From assembly GCF_007830455.1 (NCBI RefSeq), contig NZ_VLLB01000011.1:62001-126000 (forward strand): a stretch of DNA of 64,000 nucleotides, given 5' to 3'. Each line of letters opens with the position of its first letter. The first letter of the stretch is position 1. Positions 25,532-33,966 of this stretch are shown one piece after another. Below the pieces are notes generated by a model. That model worked only from the letters and a program-made list of their open reading frames with translations, had not been told where the DNA came from and searched no databases. Position numbers and translations under genes: made by a program. The stretch is from Pseudoduganella lurida. Lineage in GTDB: Bacteria > Pseudomonadota > Gammaproteobacteria > Burkholderiales > Burkholderiaceae_D.

Positions 25532-25804
25532 ATGCTGCAAGAGCTGATCGTTGCCCTGATCGTCGTCGTCGCACTGCTGCAGGTGTGCCGCCGCTACCTG
25601 CCGGCCACGCTGCGCCAGCGCATCGTCTACGCACTGGCCCGCAAGGGCTTCGACCAGGAACGCATGGCCAAGCTGTTCAAGACGCAGTCCAGCTGCGGCG
25701 ACGGCTGCGGTTCCTGCGGGTCGTGCGAGACCAAGACGGCCGCCGATGCGCCGCAGGATACGAAGGCGGTGCGCCGCGTGATCACGCTGCACGTGCAGCG
25801 CTGA
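25532..25804 (+). CDS. Small membrane-anchored Cys-cluster protein after feoB (DUF6587-like)
   Basis: This 90-residue protein has one N-terminal helix (about 3-19, LIVALIVVVALLQVC), a basic amphipathic part, and a cysteine cluster C55-x3-C59-x2-C62-x2-C65 within CGDGCGSCGSC. It starts 8 nt after feoB, and the TAGGAG formed by the feoB stop is its ribosome site. Position and size suggest a FeoC-like accessory factor, perhaps holding an Fe-S cluster, but it does not look like the winged-helix FeoC of E. coli. The name DUF6587 is from memory. Confidence 0.75.
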   Translation: MLQELIVALIVVVALLQVCRRYLPATLRQRIVYALARKGFDQERMAKLFKTQSSCGDGCGSCGSCETKTAADAPQDTKAVRRVITLHVQR

Positions 25805-25825
25805 GCGGCACCCCGGTCGAAACGA

Positions 25826-25847
25826 AGCCCGCTGCGTGCGGGCTTTT
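25826..25847 (+). terminator. feo operon terminator
   Basis: GCCCGC/GCGGGC stem with a TGCGT loop, followed by six T residues. Confidence 0.9.
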
Positions 25848-25872
25848 TTGTGTCTGCGGCGATGGCAACGGA

Positions 25873-26208
25873 TCAGGTGACCAGTACTTCCAGCGCGGCC
25901 GCGGCAAAGAACACGCCGGCCAGGTACAGCGGCGTCGATCCGTGCAGCACCCAGGCCGCCATCAGCGCCAGGCCGGCCGTCATCACGAACAGGAATACCA
26001 GGCGGTGCGGAATGCCGAACATCTGGGACATGTCCGATCCGCTGGCACGCCACTGGAACGGCAGCATGCCCAGGCTGGTGGTCAGGTGCAGGAACAGGCC
26101 GATCGCCGTGAGCGCCGGCAGGTCATGGCGCACCGGCAGCAAGGCGAGCCCGACCGCCAGCGCCGCCTCGGCGAAATACAGCACGGCACGGTTGCGGTAC
26201 TTGGTCAT
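25873..26208 (-). CDS. Small four-helix membrane protein, unknown
   Basis: This 111-residue protein is almost entirely hydrophobic, with about three or four helices (VLYFAEAALAVGLALLPV; LTAIGLFLHLTTSLGMLP; LVFLFVMTAGLALMAAWVL; LYLAGVFFAAAALEVLV). It is not recognised. AAAGGAG five bases before MTKYRNR supports the start. It is convergent to the feo operon and followed upstream by palindromic repeats, so it appears to be a single gene. Confidence 0.7.
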   Translation of the reverse strand: MTKYRNRAVLYFAEAALAVGLALLPVRHDLPALTAIGLFLHLTTSLGMLPFQWRASGSDMSQMFGIPHRLVFLFVMTAGLALMAAWVLHGSTPLYLAGVFFAAAALEVLVT

Positions 26209-26313
26209 CCGCGCTCCTTTCGGTTTCGGTTCAAACGAAACCGGTATTGTAGAAGCGAAATATCCCCGCAAATCTCGCCAATAGTCACCGACGCCGCATT
26301 TAGCGCCGTTCCA

Positions 26314-26441
26314 CTGCCGAGTCCGTGTCACATGGGGTCGGGCACCCTGACACGAACTCGGCAGCAAGACGCCAAGCGAAATACCGGGGAATCGTCATGG
26401 CTGGGCTCGTGTCACAGTGCCTGGCCCCATGTGACACGAGC
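26314..26441. repeat. Inverted pair of GTGTCA palindromes (REPIN-like)
   Basis: Unit 1 (26314-26364) has 17-bp arms CTGCCGAGTCCGTGTCA and its inverse with one mismatch, around ATGGGGTCGGGCACC. Unit 2 (26405-26441) has arms GCTCGTGTCAC/GTGACACGAGC around the inverse core GTGCCTGGCCCCAT. About 40 bp separate them. Confidence 0.88.
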
Positions 26442-26463
26442 TGGACCGTGGAGGAAAGAAAAA

Positions 26464-26481
26464 CGCCACCCGAAGGTGGCG
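26464..26481 (-). terminator. Terminator of the siderophore receptor gene
   Basis: CGCCACC/GGTGGCG stem with a CGAA loop. On the minus strand it is followed by TTTTTCTTT. It lies 29 bp after the receptor stop. Confidence 0.85.
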
Positions 26482-26509
26482 CAAGGTCTGAAGAGAAAGC
26501 GAAAACGGA

Positions 26510-28831
26510 TCAGAAGCGGAAGTTGGCCGTCAGGCTGGCCGAGCGGGGGGCGCCCGGCGTGTAGCGGTAGCCGCTCTTGTTGATGGCGGCGACGTATTCC
26601 TCGTCCGTCACGTTGAACACGTTCAGGCGCAGGTCCACGTTCTTCGTCAGCTGGTAGGCGGCGAACAGGTCGCCGACCCAGTAGCTTTTCGCATAGGCCG
26701 GGGTGCCGACGGCGCCGTCGGTACCGCGCAGCAGTTCGCCTGAGTAGCGCACGCCGCCGCCCACCTGCAGGCCGAACGGCAGCTGGTACGAGGTCCAGCT
26801 GGTGAACGCATCCTTCGGCGTGTAGGTCAGGCCGTTCTCGCCGTTGGCGGTGGTCAGGCGGCCCGCTTCGATGCTGGTCTTCATGTGCGTGTAGCCCGCG
26901 TTGACCAGCCAGCCCGGCAGGATTTCGCCCTGCACGCCCAGCTCCAGGCCTTCGACGCGCTTCTTGCCGTTCTGGTAGTAGCGGGTGGCGTCGGTCGGAT
27001 CCTGTTCGAGCTCGTTCTTCACGTCCGTGCGGTAGTAGGCGGCCGTGACGGTCAGCTTCTGGCCGGCCAGGTCCCACTTGGTGCCGATTTCCTTCGTGGT
27101 CGTTTCCTGCGGATCCAGGTTCGGGTTCGACGCGCTGTTCGCGGCCGACGACAGGCTGAAGTTGGCGCCGCCCGGTGGCTGCTTCGAATTGGCGATGGTG
27201 GCGTACACGCTGCTGTTCGGGGTCGGCTTGTACAGCACCGACAGCTTGCCGGTGGTCAGCGTGTCATTGGCGTTCAGCGTGGTGGCCGTCAGCGTCGTGC
27301 CGGTCAGCGTGGTGGACAGGTAGTCCGTGTCATAGTGGTCGGCCCGCACGCCGCCGCTGACGATCCACTGCTCGCCGATCTTGACGGTGTCGAACAGGTA
27401 GAACGCCTGCGTGTCGGTGGTGCCGCGCGTGCCGGCGCCGGTGCGAGTGTCGTTCCAGCCGGTCAGCAGGGCGCGCGGGTTCGGCGCGTACAGGGGCGTG
27501 TCGGCCAGCGTGCCGCCGCCCGCATGCAGGTAGGTGTTCTGCTTTTCCGAGATGACGTCGATGCCGCCCACGATGGTGTGCTGCACCGCGCCGGTCGTCA
27601 CGTCCCAGGTCATGACGGTCTGGTTGGCGAGGATCTTGTTTTCCGCGTCGCGGAACGTGCGCGTGGTCCGGCGCAGCAGCCAGGTCGACGGATCGTTCGG
27701 GTTCGGCGTGATCAGGTTCGATGGCGTCACGACGCCGGTGGTGGCGTTGGTGCTGGCGCCGCCCATCATGAAGGCCGTCAGCAGGTAGTTCTGGTCCGTC
27801 TTGCCGTAGCGCGAAGTGTTCTGCAGGCGCAGGTTCGGCGCGAAGTCGTGGTCGATGCGCACCGTGGTCTGGTCGCCCTTGACATCGTCATGGTCCGTCA
27901 CATGGCCATAGAAGCCCTGCGGATCGACGGCGGGCGCCGAGTTCAGGAACGGCCGGCGCAGGACCGGGTTGGCGTTGTTGCTGTCCGGGCTCGTGTAGCC
28001 GGGCAGGCCGATCGTCGGCACGCCGCCGTCGGGGATATTGTCCTGCTTGACGTGCAGGTGCGACAGGTGCACGCGGGTCGGCGTACCCAGGCCGAAGGCC
28101 AGCGTGGGCGCCACGCCCCAGCGCTTGCTCTCCACCACGTCGCGCGCCGGGTTGCCGGAGTCCTGCACCATCAGGTTCAGGCGGAAAGCGATGCCGCGGT
28201 CGGCATTGAGCACGCGGTTGATGTCGGCGGTGGCGCGCTTCTGCTTGCCGCTGCCGCCCATGATGCTGCCACTCGTCGCATCTTCCAGGCTGGCCTGCTT
28301 CGAGCTCAGGTTGATCGAGCCGGTCGGCGAGCCGCGGCCGTTGTCGGTGCCGGCGGGCCCCTTCAGCACTTCGATCTGCTCCGTGTTGAACACGTCGCGC
28401 GACACCGAGCCGATGTCGCGCACGCCGTCGACGAAGATGGCGGACGAGGAATCGAAGCCGCGCAGGAAGATCGCGTCGCCCGTGTTGGTGTTGCCGTTCT
28501 CGCCCAGGAAGAAGGCACCCACGCCAGGCGTGTTGCGCAGCGCATCGGTCAGCGTGGTGGCATTCTGCTGTTCGAACAGTTCCTTCTTGATGACCGTGAT
28601 GGTCTGCGGCGTGTCGACCAGTTTTTCCGTGTACTTCGGCGAGGAGGCGCGCTCCGCCTTGAAGTCATTTTCCTGGGCGCCTTCGACCACGACCTCCGTC
28701 ATCTTCTTTTCCGACTGCGGCTCCGCGGCGTGGGCGCCGGCATGGATGGCGGCAGCAGGCAGCAGCAGCGTGGCGAGCACGGTGCTCATGGGCAGGCGGG
28801 CGGGGTGTTTGCGACTCTTGATGTGGGCCAT
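26510..28831 (-). CDS. TonB-dependent catecholate siderophore receptor (Fiu-like)
   Basis: This 773-residue outer-membrane receptor starts with an N-terminal signal peptide (LLLPAAAIHAGAHA). A TonB box (MTEVVVEG) and a plug domain follow (VDTPQTITVIKKELFEQQNA; LRGFDSSSAIFVDGVRD), then a 22-strand barrel ending in the C-terminal Phe motif SLTANFRF. The plug and end sequence resemble the Fiu/PiuA group that takes up Fe-catecholates. I chose the Met of MAHIKSRKHP; a frame to 28942 runs through the Fur box and is rejected. It is iron-regulated by the box at 28901. Confidence 0.92.
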   Translation of the reverse strand: MAHIKSRKHPARLPMSTVLATLLLPAAAIHAGAHAAEPQSEKKMTEVVVEGAQENDFKAERASSPKYTEKLVDTPQTITVIKKELFEQQNATTLTDALRNTPGVGAFFLGENGNTNTGDAIFLRGFDSSSAIFVDGVRDIGSVSRDVFNTEQIEVLKGPAGTDNGRGSPTGSINLSSKQASLEDATSGSIMGGSGKQKRATADINRVLNADRGIAFRLNLMVQDSGNPARDVVESKRWGVAPTLAFGLGTPTRVHLSHLHVKQDNIPDGGVPTIGLPGYTSPDSNNANPVLRRPFLNSAPAVDPQGFYGHVTDHDDVKGDQTTVRIDHDFAPNLRLQNTSRYGKTDQNYLLTAFMMGGASTNATTGVVTPSNLITPNPNDPSTWLLRRTTRTFRDAENKILANQTVMTWDVTTGAVQHTIVGGIDVISEKQNTYLHAGGGTLADTPLYAPNPRALLTGWNDTRTGAGTRGTTDTQAFYLFDTVKIGEQWIVSGGVRADHYDTDYLSTTLTGTTLTATTLNANDTLTTGKLSVLYKPTPNSSVYATIANSKQPPGGANFSLSSAANSASNPNLDPQETTTKEIGTKWDLAGQKLTVTAAYYRTDVKNELEQDPTDATRYYQNGKKRVEGLELGVQGEILPGWLVNAGYTHMKTSIEAGRLTTANGENGLTYTPKDAFTSWTSYQLPFGLQVGGGVRYSGELLRGTDGAVGTPAYAKSYWVGDLFAAYQLTKNVDLRLNVFNVTDEEYVAAINKSGYRYTPGAPRSASLTANFRF

Positions 28832-28900
28832 TGCTTGGACGTTCCCTGTAAGTTTTTGTAAAGGTTGTCCATCGTAGCAACTAAGCCACAGTAAGTAAAC

Positions 28901-28919
28901 GAGAATTGTTATCATTCGC
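28901..28919. promoter_or_regulatory. Fur box before the Fiu-like receptor
   Basis: GAGAATTGTTATCATTCGC matches 13 of 19 consensus positions (14 of 19 read on the other strand). It lies 70 bp upstream of the receptor start. Confidence 0.7.
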
Positions 28920-29001
28920 GTTACCGTGTGGCCCGGTTGCAACCTTCCGGCCGCCGGGTGGCCGCATGCTAAGCTGGCGCTTTGCCACTGCCGGGAATGC
29001 C

Positions 29002-29679
29002 ATGATCGTCGTCCACCACCTGAACAACTCCCGTTCGCAGCGCGTGCTGTGGCTGCTGGAAGAGCTGGGCCTCGCCTACCGCGTCGAACGCTACCAGCGC
29101 GATGCGAAGACGATGCTGGCCCCGCCGGAGCTGAAGGCCGTCCACCCGCTGGGCAAGTCGCCCGTGATCGTCGACGGCGAATGCACGGTGGCCGAATCGG
29201 GCGCCATCATCGAATACCTGCTGGACCACTACGACGAGGCCGACCGCCTGCGCCCGCCCGCGCGCTCGTCGGACAAGCGCCGCTGGACCTATTTCCTGCA
29301 CTACGCGGAAGGCTCGATGATGCCGCCGCTGCTGATGAAGCTGATCTTCGACCGCGTGGAGACGGCGCCCGGCCCGTTCTTCGTGCGCCCGATCGCGCGC
29401 GGCATCGCGCAGAAGGTGAAGGGCGGCTACATCCTGCCGCAGATCCGCCAGCACCTGCAGTACCTGGAGGGCGAGCTGGCCGGCCGCGAATGGTTTGCCG
29501 GCGACACGTTCAGCGCGGCCGATATCCAGATGAGCTTCCCGCTGGAAGCGGCGGCCGTGCGCGGCGGCCTCGATGCGGCCACGTATCCGCGGCTGACGGC
29601 GTTCCTGGCCCGCATCCACGCGCGGCCCGCCTACCAGCGCGCGCTGGAGCAGGGCGGCCCGTACGAACTGCTGCGCTGA
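29002..29679 (+). CDS. Glutathione S-transferase family protein
   Basis: This 225-residue GST has the N-terminal thioredoxin-like domain (HHLNNSRSQRVLWLLEELGL, with Ser near residue 10 as probable catalytic residue; HPLGKSPVIVDG; ESGAIIEYLLD) and a helical C-terminal domain. It differs from the GST at 18870 and resembles Gst3/YfcF-type proteins. The substrate is unknown. It is followed by the xni-like gene after 54 nt. Confidence 0.88.
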   Translation: MIVVHHLNNSRSQRVLWLLEELGLAYRVERYQRDAKTMLAPPELKAVHPLGKSPVIVDGECTVAESGAIIEYLLDHYDEADRLRPPARSSDKRRWTYFLHYAEGSMMPPLLMKLIFDRVETAPGPFFVRPIARGIAQKVKGGYILPQIRQHLQYLEGELAGREWFAGDTFSAADIQMSFPLEAAAVRGGLDAATYPRLTAFLARIHARPAYQRALEQGGPYELLR

Positions 29680-29733
29680 AGGCGGCCGGCGGCGGTGCAG
29701 TAGAATGTCGTCCTCGCATTTTACTGACACCGC

Positions 29734-30510
29734 ATGGGACGCCTGCTCGCCATCGACGGCCTGAACATCGTACGCCGCGTGTACGAGGCCAGCCCGGAAC
29801 CGGATTCGGACCTGAAGGCCGAGATCGCGCTGCGTCACGCGCTCAATTCCTTCCGCACGCTGATCAACGGCCACGAGCCCACCCACGTGCTGGCCGCGTT
29901 CGACTACGGCGGCCCCACCTGGCGGCACACGCTCTACAGCGGCTACCGGCTGTCCCGCGCGCCCATGCCGGCACCGCTGCGCGCCGCGCTGCCCGGCTTC
30001 TACGCCACGCTCACGAAGCTGGGCATGCATCCCGTCTCGCTGCCGAACGTGGAGGCCGACGACGTGATCGGCACCGTGGTCATGCGCTGGCTGCAGCAGG
30101 GCCGCGGCGAAGCGGTGGTGGCCACCACGGACAAGGACCTGCACTGCCTGATCGCGCACGGCGCGCTGGTGTGGGACCACTTCGGCAGCGAATGGCACGA
30201 CCACGCCTGGGTCGAGAAGAAATGGGGCGTGCCGCCCGAGCAGTTGCCGGACCTGCTGGCGCTGATGGGCGACGCGACCGACAGCGTGCCCGGTGTCTCG
30301 AAGGTGGGCCTGAAGACGGCGGCGAAGCTGCTGCGCACCTACGGCACGCTGGACGCCATCATGGCCGGCGCCGGCATCCTGAAGGACGCCGTGGGCGAGG
30401 CCCTACGAAAGGAGCGCGAGATGCTGTATCTTTCTCGTGAGCTCGTACAACTGAAAACGGATGTCGCCGTGGGCGTCAGCTGGAACATGCTGGCGTGGGA
30501 GCAGCAGTAG
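29734..30510 (+). CDS. xni: Flap endonuclease/5'-3' exonuclease Xni-like
   Basis: This 258-residue protein has a PIN-like 5'-3' exonuclease N-domain and an H3TH region. Acidic metal-site motifs are LLAIDGLN (Asp8), AAFDYGG, NVEADDVIGT, ATTDKDLHCL and LMGDATDSVPGV. The last leads into the GVSKVGLKTAAKLL helix-hairpin-helix that grips DNA. It is a stand-alone relative of the PolI 5'-nuclease, acting on branched DNA in replication and repair. A TAGAAT -10-like box lies at 29701. There is no clear ribosome site. Confidence 0.88.
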   Translation: MGRLLAIDGLNIVRRVYEASPEPDSDLKAEIALRHALNSFRTLINGHEPTHVLAAFDYGGPTWRHTLYSGYRLSRAPMPAPLRAALPGFYATLTKLGMHPVSLPNVEADDVIGTVVMRWLQQGRGEAVVATTDKDLHCLIAHGALVWDHFGSEWHDHAWVEKKWGVPPEQLPDLLALMGDATDSVPGVSKVGLKTAAKLLRTYGTLDAIMAGAGILKDAVGEALRKEREMLYLSRELVQLKTDVAVGVSWNMLAWEQQ

Positions 30511-30550
30511 CGCATCGCAGGCCCGTGACCGGGCGGGAGAATCGGAAAGA

Positions 30551-30958
30551 ATGCTGAAAGCAGTGATCATCGACAGCAGCGCCGTGGCGCGCGGCCTGCT
30601 CAACACGGTGCTGGAGAACGGCGGCTACGAAGTGGCCGGCCAGGCCCATACCTGCGCGGCCGGCACGGCGCTGCTCATCAAGTTCAACCCGCAGCTGGTG
30701 TGCATCAACCGCGAGCAGATCGAGCAGGACGTGGCCGGCGCCGAGGCGATGCGCAAGCAGTGGCCGAAGGCGCTGATCTTCATGGTGTCCAGCGAGTTCG
30801 ATGCCGGCACGGTGCAGCGCGCCCACGCAATGGGCATCAACGGCTTCATCGTCAAGCCCTTCAATGCCGATACGGTGCTCAAAACCATCCGCAATACCGT
30901 CATCGCCATGGTCAAGCGCCAGCAGAAGGCGCAGGCGGAGCAGGGCGGCGAAAAATAG
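30551..30958 (+). CDS. Receiver-domain protein lacking the phosphoacceptor Asp
   Basis: This 135-residue stand-alone CheY-like domain keeps the fold and the late residues Ser (MVSSEFD, about 84-85) and Lys (GFIVKPF, about 103). The phosphorylation site at strand 3 reads QLVCINREQ, with Asn53 where Asp is expected, and the acidic pocket has only one Asp (VIIDSS, residue 8). It is probably not phosphorylated in the normal way. No kinase or output gene is adjacent; it lies between xni and the mnmA unit. Confidence 0.75.
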   Translation: MLKAVIIDSSAVARGLLNTVLENGGYEVAGQAHTCAAGTALLIKFNPQLVCINREQIEQDVAGAEAMRKQWPKALIFMVSSEFDAGTVQRAHAMGINGFIVKPFNADTVLKTIRNTVIAMVKRQQKAQAEQGGEK

Positions 30959-30963
30959 GACAG

Positions 30964-31026
30964 AAAATAGGGACAGACCCCATTTTCCAGGAAACTTTCC
31001 TCAAAAATGAGGTCTGTCCCCATTTT
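30964..31026. repeat. Imperfect copy of the GGGACAGACCCC palindrome
   Basis: The left arm (30964-30986) is identical to the left arm at 21978-22000. The right arm (31003-31026) differs at two positions (ATGAGG for ATGGGG, CCCCATTTT for CCCTATTTT). It lies between the convergent receiver-like gene and mnmA and can act as a terminator for both. Confidence 0.88.
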
Positions 31027-31043
31027 CGGGGAAACTTTTTGAC

Positions 31044-32156
31044 TCAGCCGGCCGGAGACGAGCCGGCGATGATGCCGCCACCCAGGCACACATCACCGTC
31101 ATACAGCACGGCCGACTGCCCCGGCGTCACGGCCCATTGCGGGTCCAGGAAGGACAGCGCGAAGTCGCTGTTGCCCTGCGGCGAAATATCGCAGGCGACA
31201 TCCGCCTGGCGGTAGCGGGTCTTGGCGGACAGGCTGCCCGCTTCGGGCGGCACGCCGGCGATCCAGGAAGCCTGGTCGGCCGTCAGCGCCGGCGACAGCA
31301 GCCACGGATGGTCATGGCCCTGCACCACCCACAGCGTGTTCGTCGCCACGTCCTTGCGCGCCACGTACCACGCGTCGCTGCTGCCGTCGGCATTCTGGTA
31401 GGTCTTCACGCCGCCGATGCCGATGCCCTTGCGCTGGCCCAGCGTGTAGAACGACAGGCCCACGTGCTCGCCGACGGTCTTGCCGTCCGGCGTCTTCATC
31501 GGGCCCGGTTTGTATGACAGATAGCGGTTCAGGAACTCGCGGAACGGCCGCTCGCCGATGAAGCAGATGCCCGTCGAATCCTTCTTGGCCGCGTTCGGCA
31601 GCTTCAGCTTCTCGGCGATCTGGCGCACTTCCGTCTTGGGGATCTCGCCCAGCGGGAACAGCGTCTTCGACAGCTGCGCCTGGTTCAGGCGATGCAGGAA
31701 GTAGCTCTGGTCCTTGGTGTGGTCGAAGGCCTTCAGGAGCTGGCTGGTGCCGGTGGCCGCATCGTGGCGCACGCGCGCGTAATGGCCGGTGGCGATCATG
31801 TCGGCACCGAGCAGCATGGCATGGTCGAGGAAGGCCTTGAACTTGATCTCGGCGTTGCACAGCACATCGGGATTCGGCGTGCGGCCGGCCTGGTATTCGC
31901 GCAGGAATTCGGCGAACACGCGGTCCTTGTATTCGGCGGCGAAGTTGACGGCCTCGATGTCCACGCCCACCACGTCGGCCACGCTGGCCGCGTCGATCCA
32001 GTCCTGGCGGGTGGAGCAGTATTCGGAATCGTCGTCGTCTTCCCAGTTCTTCATGAACAGGCCCACCACTTCATAGCCCTGTTCCTTCAGCAGCCATGCC
32101 GACACGGAGGAATCCACGCCGCCGGACATGCCGATCACGACTTTTTTCTTGCTCAT
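31044..32156 (-). CDS. mnmA: tRNA 2-thiouridylase MnmA
   Basis: This 370-residue enzyme adds sulphur at C2 of the wobble uridine (U34) in Lys, Glu and Gln tRNAs. The PP-loop SGGVDSS is at residues 11-17, the catalytic nucleophile is Cys100 (VLCNAEIKF) and the persulphide-forming residue is Cys198 (TGICFIGERPF). It is preceded 20 nt upstream by a nudix gene, the same order as nudJ-mnmA in E. coli. Confidence 0.96.
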   Translation of the reverse strand: MSKKKVVIGMSGGVDSSVSAWLLKEQGYEVVGLFMKNWEDDDDSEYCSTRQDWIDAASVADVVGVDIEAVNFAAEYKDRVFAEFLREYQAGRTPNPDVLCNAEIKFKAFLDHAMLLGADMIATGHYARVRHDAATGTSQLLKAFDHTKDQSYFLHRLNQAQLSKTLFPLGEIPKTEVRQIAEKLKLPNAAKKDSTGICFIGERPFREFLNRYLSYKPGPMKTPDGKTVGEHVGLSFYTLGQRKGIGIGGVKTYQNADGSSDAWYVARKDVATNTLWVVQGHDHPWLLSPALTADQASWIAGVPPEAGSLSAKTRYRQADVACDISPQGNSDFALSFLDPQWAVTPGQSAVLYDGDVCLGGGIIAGSSPAG

Positions 32157-32176
32157 TTCTTTATCCAGCTTTTGCT

Positions 32177-32659
32177 TCAGACTTCTTCATAAACGGAGAC
32201 GTGCGTGTGCAGCAGCTCCAGCGGCGCGCGCTTGCCCGCCAGGTATTCGTCCACGCAGGTCAGCAGCAGGGGGCTGCGGTGGCGCTCGCGGCAGGCGGCG
32301 ATCTCGTCGCGCGTGAGCCACATCGTGCGCAGGATGCCGTCGTCCAGCGGGCGTTCCGGGTAGTACTGGCCGGGCGTGCCGCAGAAGGCGAAGCGCAGGT
32401 ACGTGACCAGCTCGCCCGTGCGCGCCGATCGGTAGCGCGACATGTACATGCCCACCAGCGCCGTGGGCGTGAAATCGTAGCCCGTCTCTTCCAGCGTTTC
32501 GCGCACCACGGCCTGTTCCAGCGACTCGAGCGGGTCCAGGTGGCCGGCCGGCTGGTTCAGGCGGATGCCGTCGCTGGTTTCTTCTTCGATCAGCAGGAAT
32601 TTGCCGTCACGTTCGACGACGGCAGCAACGGTCACATTCGGTTTCCAGGTACGCGGCAT
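32177..32659 (-). CDS. NUDIX hydrolase (NudJ-like)
   Basis: This 160-residue nudix protein has the Nudix box G-x5-E-x7-RETLEETGY in the usual place (about residues 36-58). E. coli NudJ (YmfB) hydrolyses HMP-PP and nucleoside di/triphosphates and also precedes mnmA, so the same role is likely. The start MPRTWKP is favoured by an AAGGA eight bases upstream; a Met three codons earlier would overlap that site. Confidence 0.9.
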   Translation of the reverse strand: MPRTWKPNVTVAAVVERDGKFLLIEEETSDGIRLNQPAGHLDPLESLEQAVVRETLEETGYDFTPTALVGMYMSRYRSARTGELVTYLRFAFCGTPGQYYPERPLDDGILRTMWLTRDEIAACRERHRSPLLLTCVDEYLAGKRAPLELLHTHVSVYEEV

Positions 32660-32847
32660 GAGGGTCATCCTTGAAAGAGCCGGTATTGTAGCCTGTTACG
32701 GATTGCAGCATGCGGCCACGCCGGACGCCGTTGTTGCCACGCCAACACATTGCCGGGTGCGTGGCGGACTTGCAAAACTAAAAATCAAAAATGGCAAGGT
32801 TTCCGTGTTAGATTTCGATCAACCCATCGACGATCCGGAGGCGGTTC

Positions 32848-33957
32848 ATGAAGATTGGCGTACCGGCCGAGACACGGCCAGCGGAAACCCGGGTGGCGGC
32901 AACGCCCGAAACGGTGAAGAAGCTGGCGGCCCGGCACCAGGTGCTGGTGCAGTCCGGCGCCGGTGCCGCCGCCTCGATTCCCGACGATGCCTTCGCCGCT
33001 GCCGGCGCCACCCTCGTCGGCGCGGCCGAGGCGCTGGGTGCCGAGATCGTGCTGAAAGTGCGCTCCCCCGATGCCGCCGAACTGGCGCAAGTAAGACCCG
33101 GCGCCGTCGTGATCGGCATGCTCAATCCCTTCGATACCGCCAACATCGCTGCGCTGGCCGCCGCCAATGTCTCCGCCTTCGCGCTGGAAGCCGTGCCCCG
33201 CATCACGCGCGCCCAGTCGATGGACGTGCTGTCGTCCCAGGCCAATATCGCCGGCTACAAGGCCGTGCTGGTGGCCGCCAACACCTATCAACGCTTCATG
33301 CCGATGCTGATGACGGCCGCCGGCACCGTGAAGGCCGCGCGCGTGCTGATCATGGGTGTCGGTGTCGCCGGCCTGCAGGCGATTGCCACGGCCAAGCGGC
33401 TCGGCGCCGTCATCGAAGCGTCCGACGTGCGCCCGCCGGTCAAGGAGCAGGTGGAATCGCTGGGCGCCAAGTTCATCGACGTGCCTTTTCTCACCGACGA
33501 GGAAAAGGAGATCGCCCAGGGCAGCGGCGGCTACGCGCGGCCCATGCCGGCAGACTGGATGCGGCGCCAGGCGGAACTCGTGCATGAACGGGCCAGGCTG
33601 GCCGACATCATCATCACCACCGCGCTGATCCCGGGCCGCAAGGCACCCGTGCTGATCTCCGAGGACACCGTGCGCGCCATGAAGCCCGGTGCCGTGATCG
33701 TCGACCTGGCCGTCGAGCAGGGCGGCAACTGCCCGCTGTCGGTGCTGGGCGAGACGGTGGTGCGGCACGGCGTGCACATCGTGGGCGAGCCGAACCTGGC
33801 CTGCCTGGTGGCGGCCGACGCCTCCGCGCTGTATGCCCGCAACGTGCTCGATTTCCTGAAGCTGGTGCTCGACAAGGACGACCGGCTGGCGATCGACCGC
33901 GAGGACGAGATCATCAAGGCCACGCTGGTCGCCCATGCCGGCGCCGCATTGAAATAG
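32848..33957 (+). CDS. pntAA: NAD(P) transhydrogenase alpha subunit, part 1 (PntAA)
   Basis: This 369-residue NAD(H)-binding domain I of proton-pumping transhydrogenase starts MKIGVPAETRPAETRVA and contains the nucleotide-binding VLIMGVGVAGLQAIATAKRLG. Hydride is moved between NADH and NADP+ with proton flow across the membrane. As in many bacteria, the alpha subunit is split, with its membrane part encoded separately by the next gene 9 nt on. It is the first gene of a three-gene operon. Confidence 0.95.
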   Translation: MKIGVPAETRPAETRVAATPETVKKLAARHQVLVQSGAGAAASIPDDAFAAAGATLVGAAEALGAEIVLKVRSPDAAELAQVRPGAVVIGMLNPFDTANIAALAAANVSAFALEAVPRITRAQSMDVLSSQANIAGYKAVLVAANTYQRFMPMLMTAAGTVKAARVLIMGVGVAGLQAIATAKRLGAVIEASDVRPPVKEQVESLGAKFIDVPFLTDEEKEIAQGSGGYARPMPADWMRRQAELVHERARLADIIITTALIPGRKAPVLISEDTVRAMKPGAVIVDLAVEQGGNCPLSVLGETVVRHGVHIVGEPNLACLVAADASALYARNVLDFLKLVLDKDDRLAIDREDEIIKATLVAHAGAALK

Positions 33958-33966
33958 GGAGGCGTC

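Noticed and set aside
23616..25634. A 672-codon frame opposite feoB
   Set aside because: It is antisense to feoB, which has complete G-protein and membrane motifs; no domain is visible in the antisense product.
26885..28861. A 658-codon frame opposite the Fiu-like receptor
   Set aside because: It is a shadow of the receptor gene, low-complexity Arg/Ala/Val, with no ribosome site.
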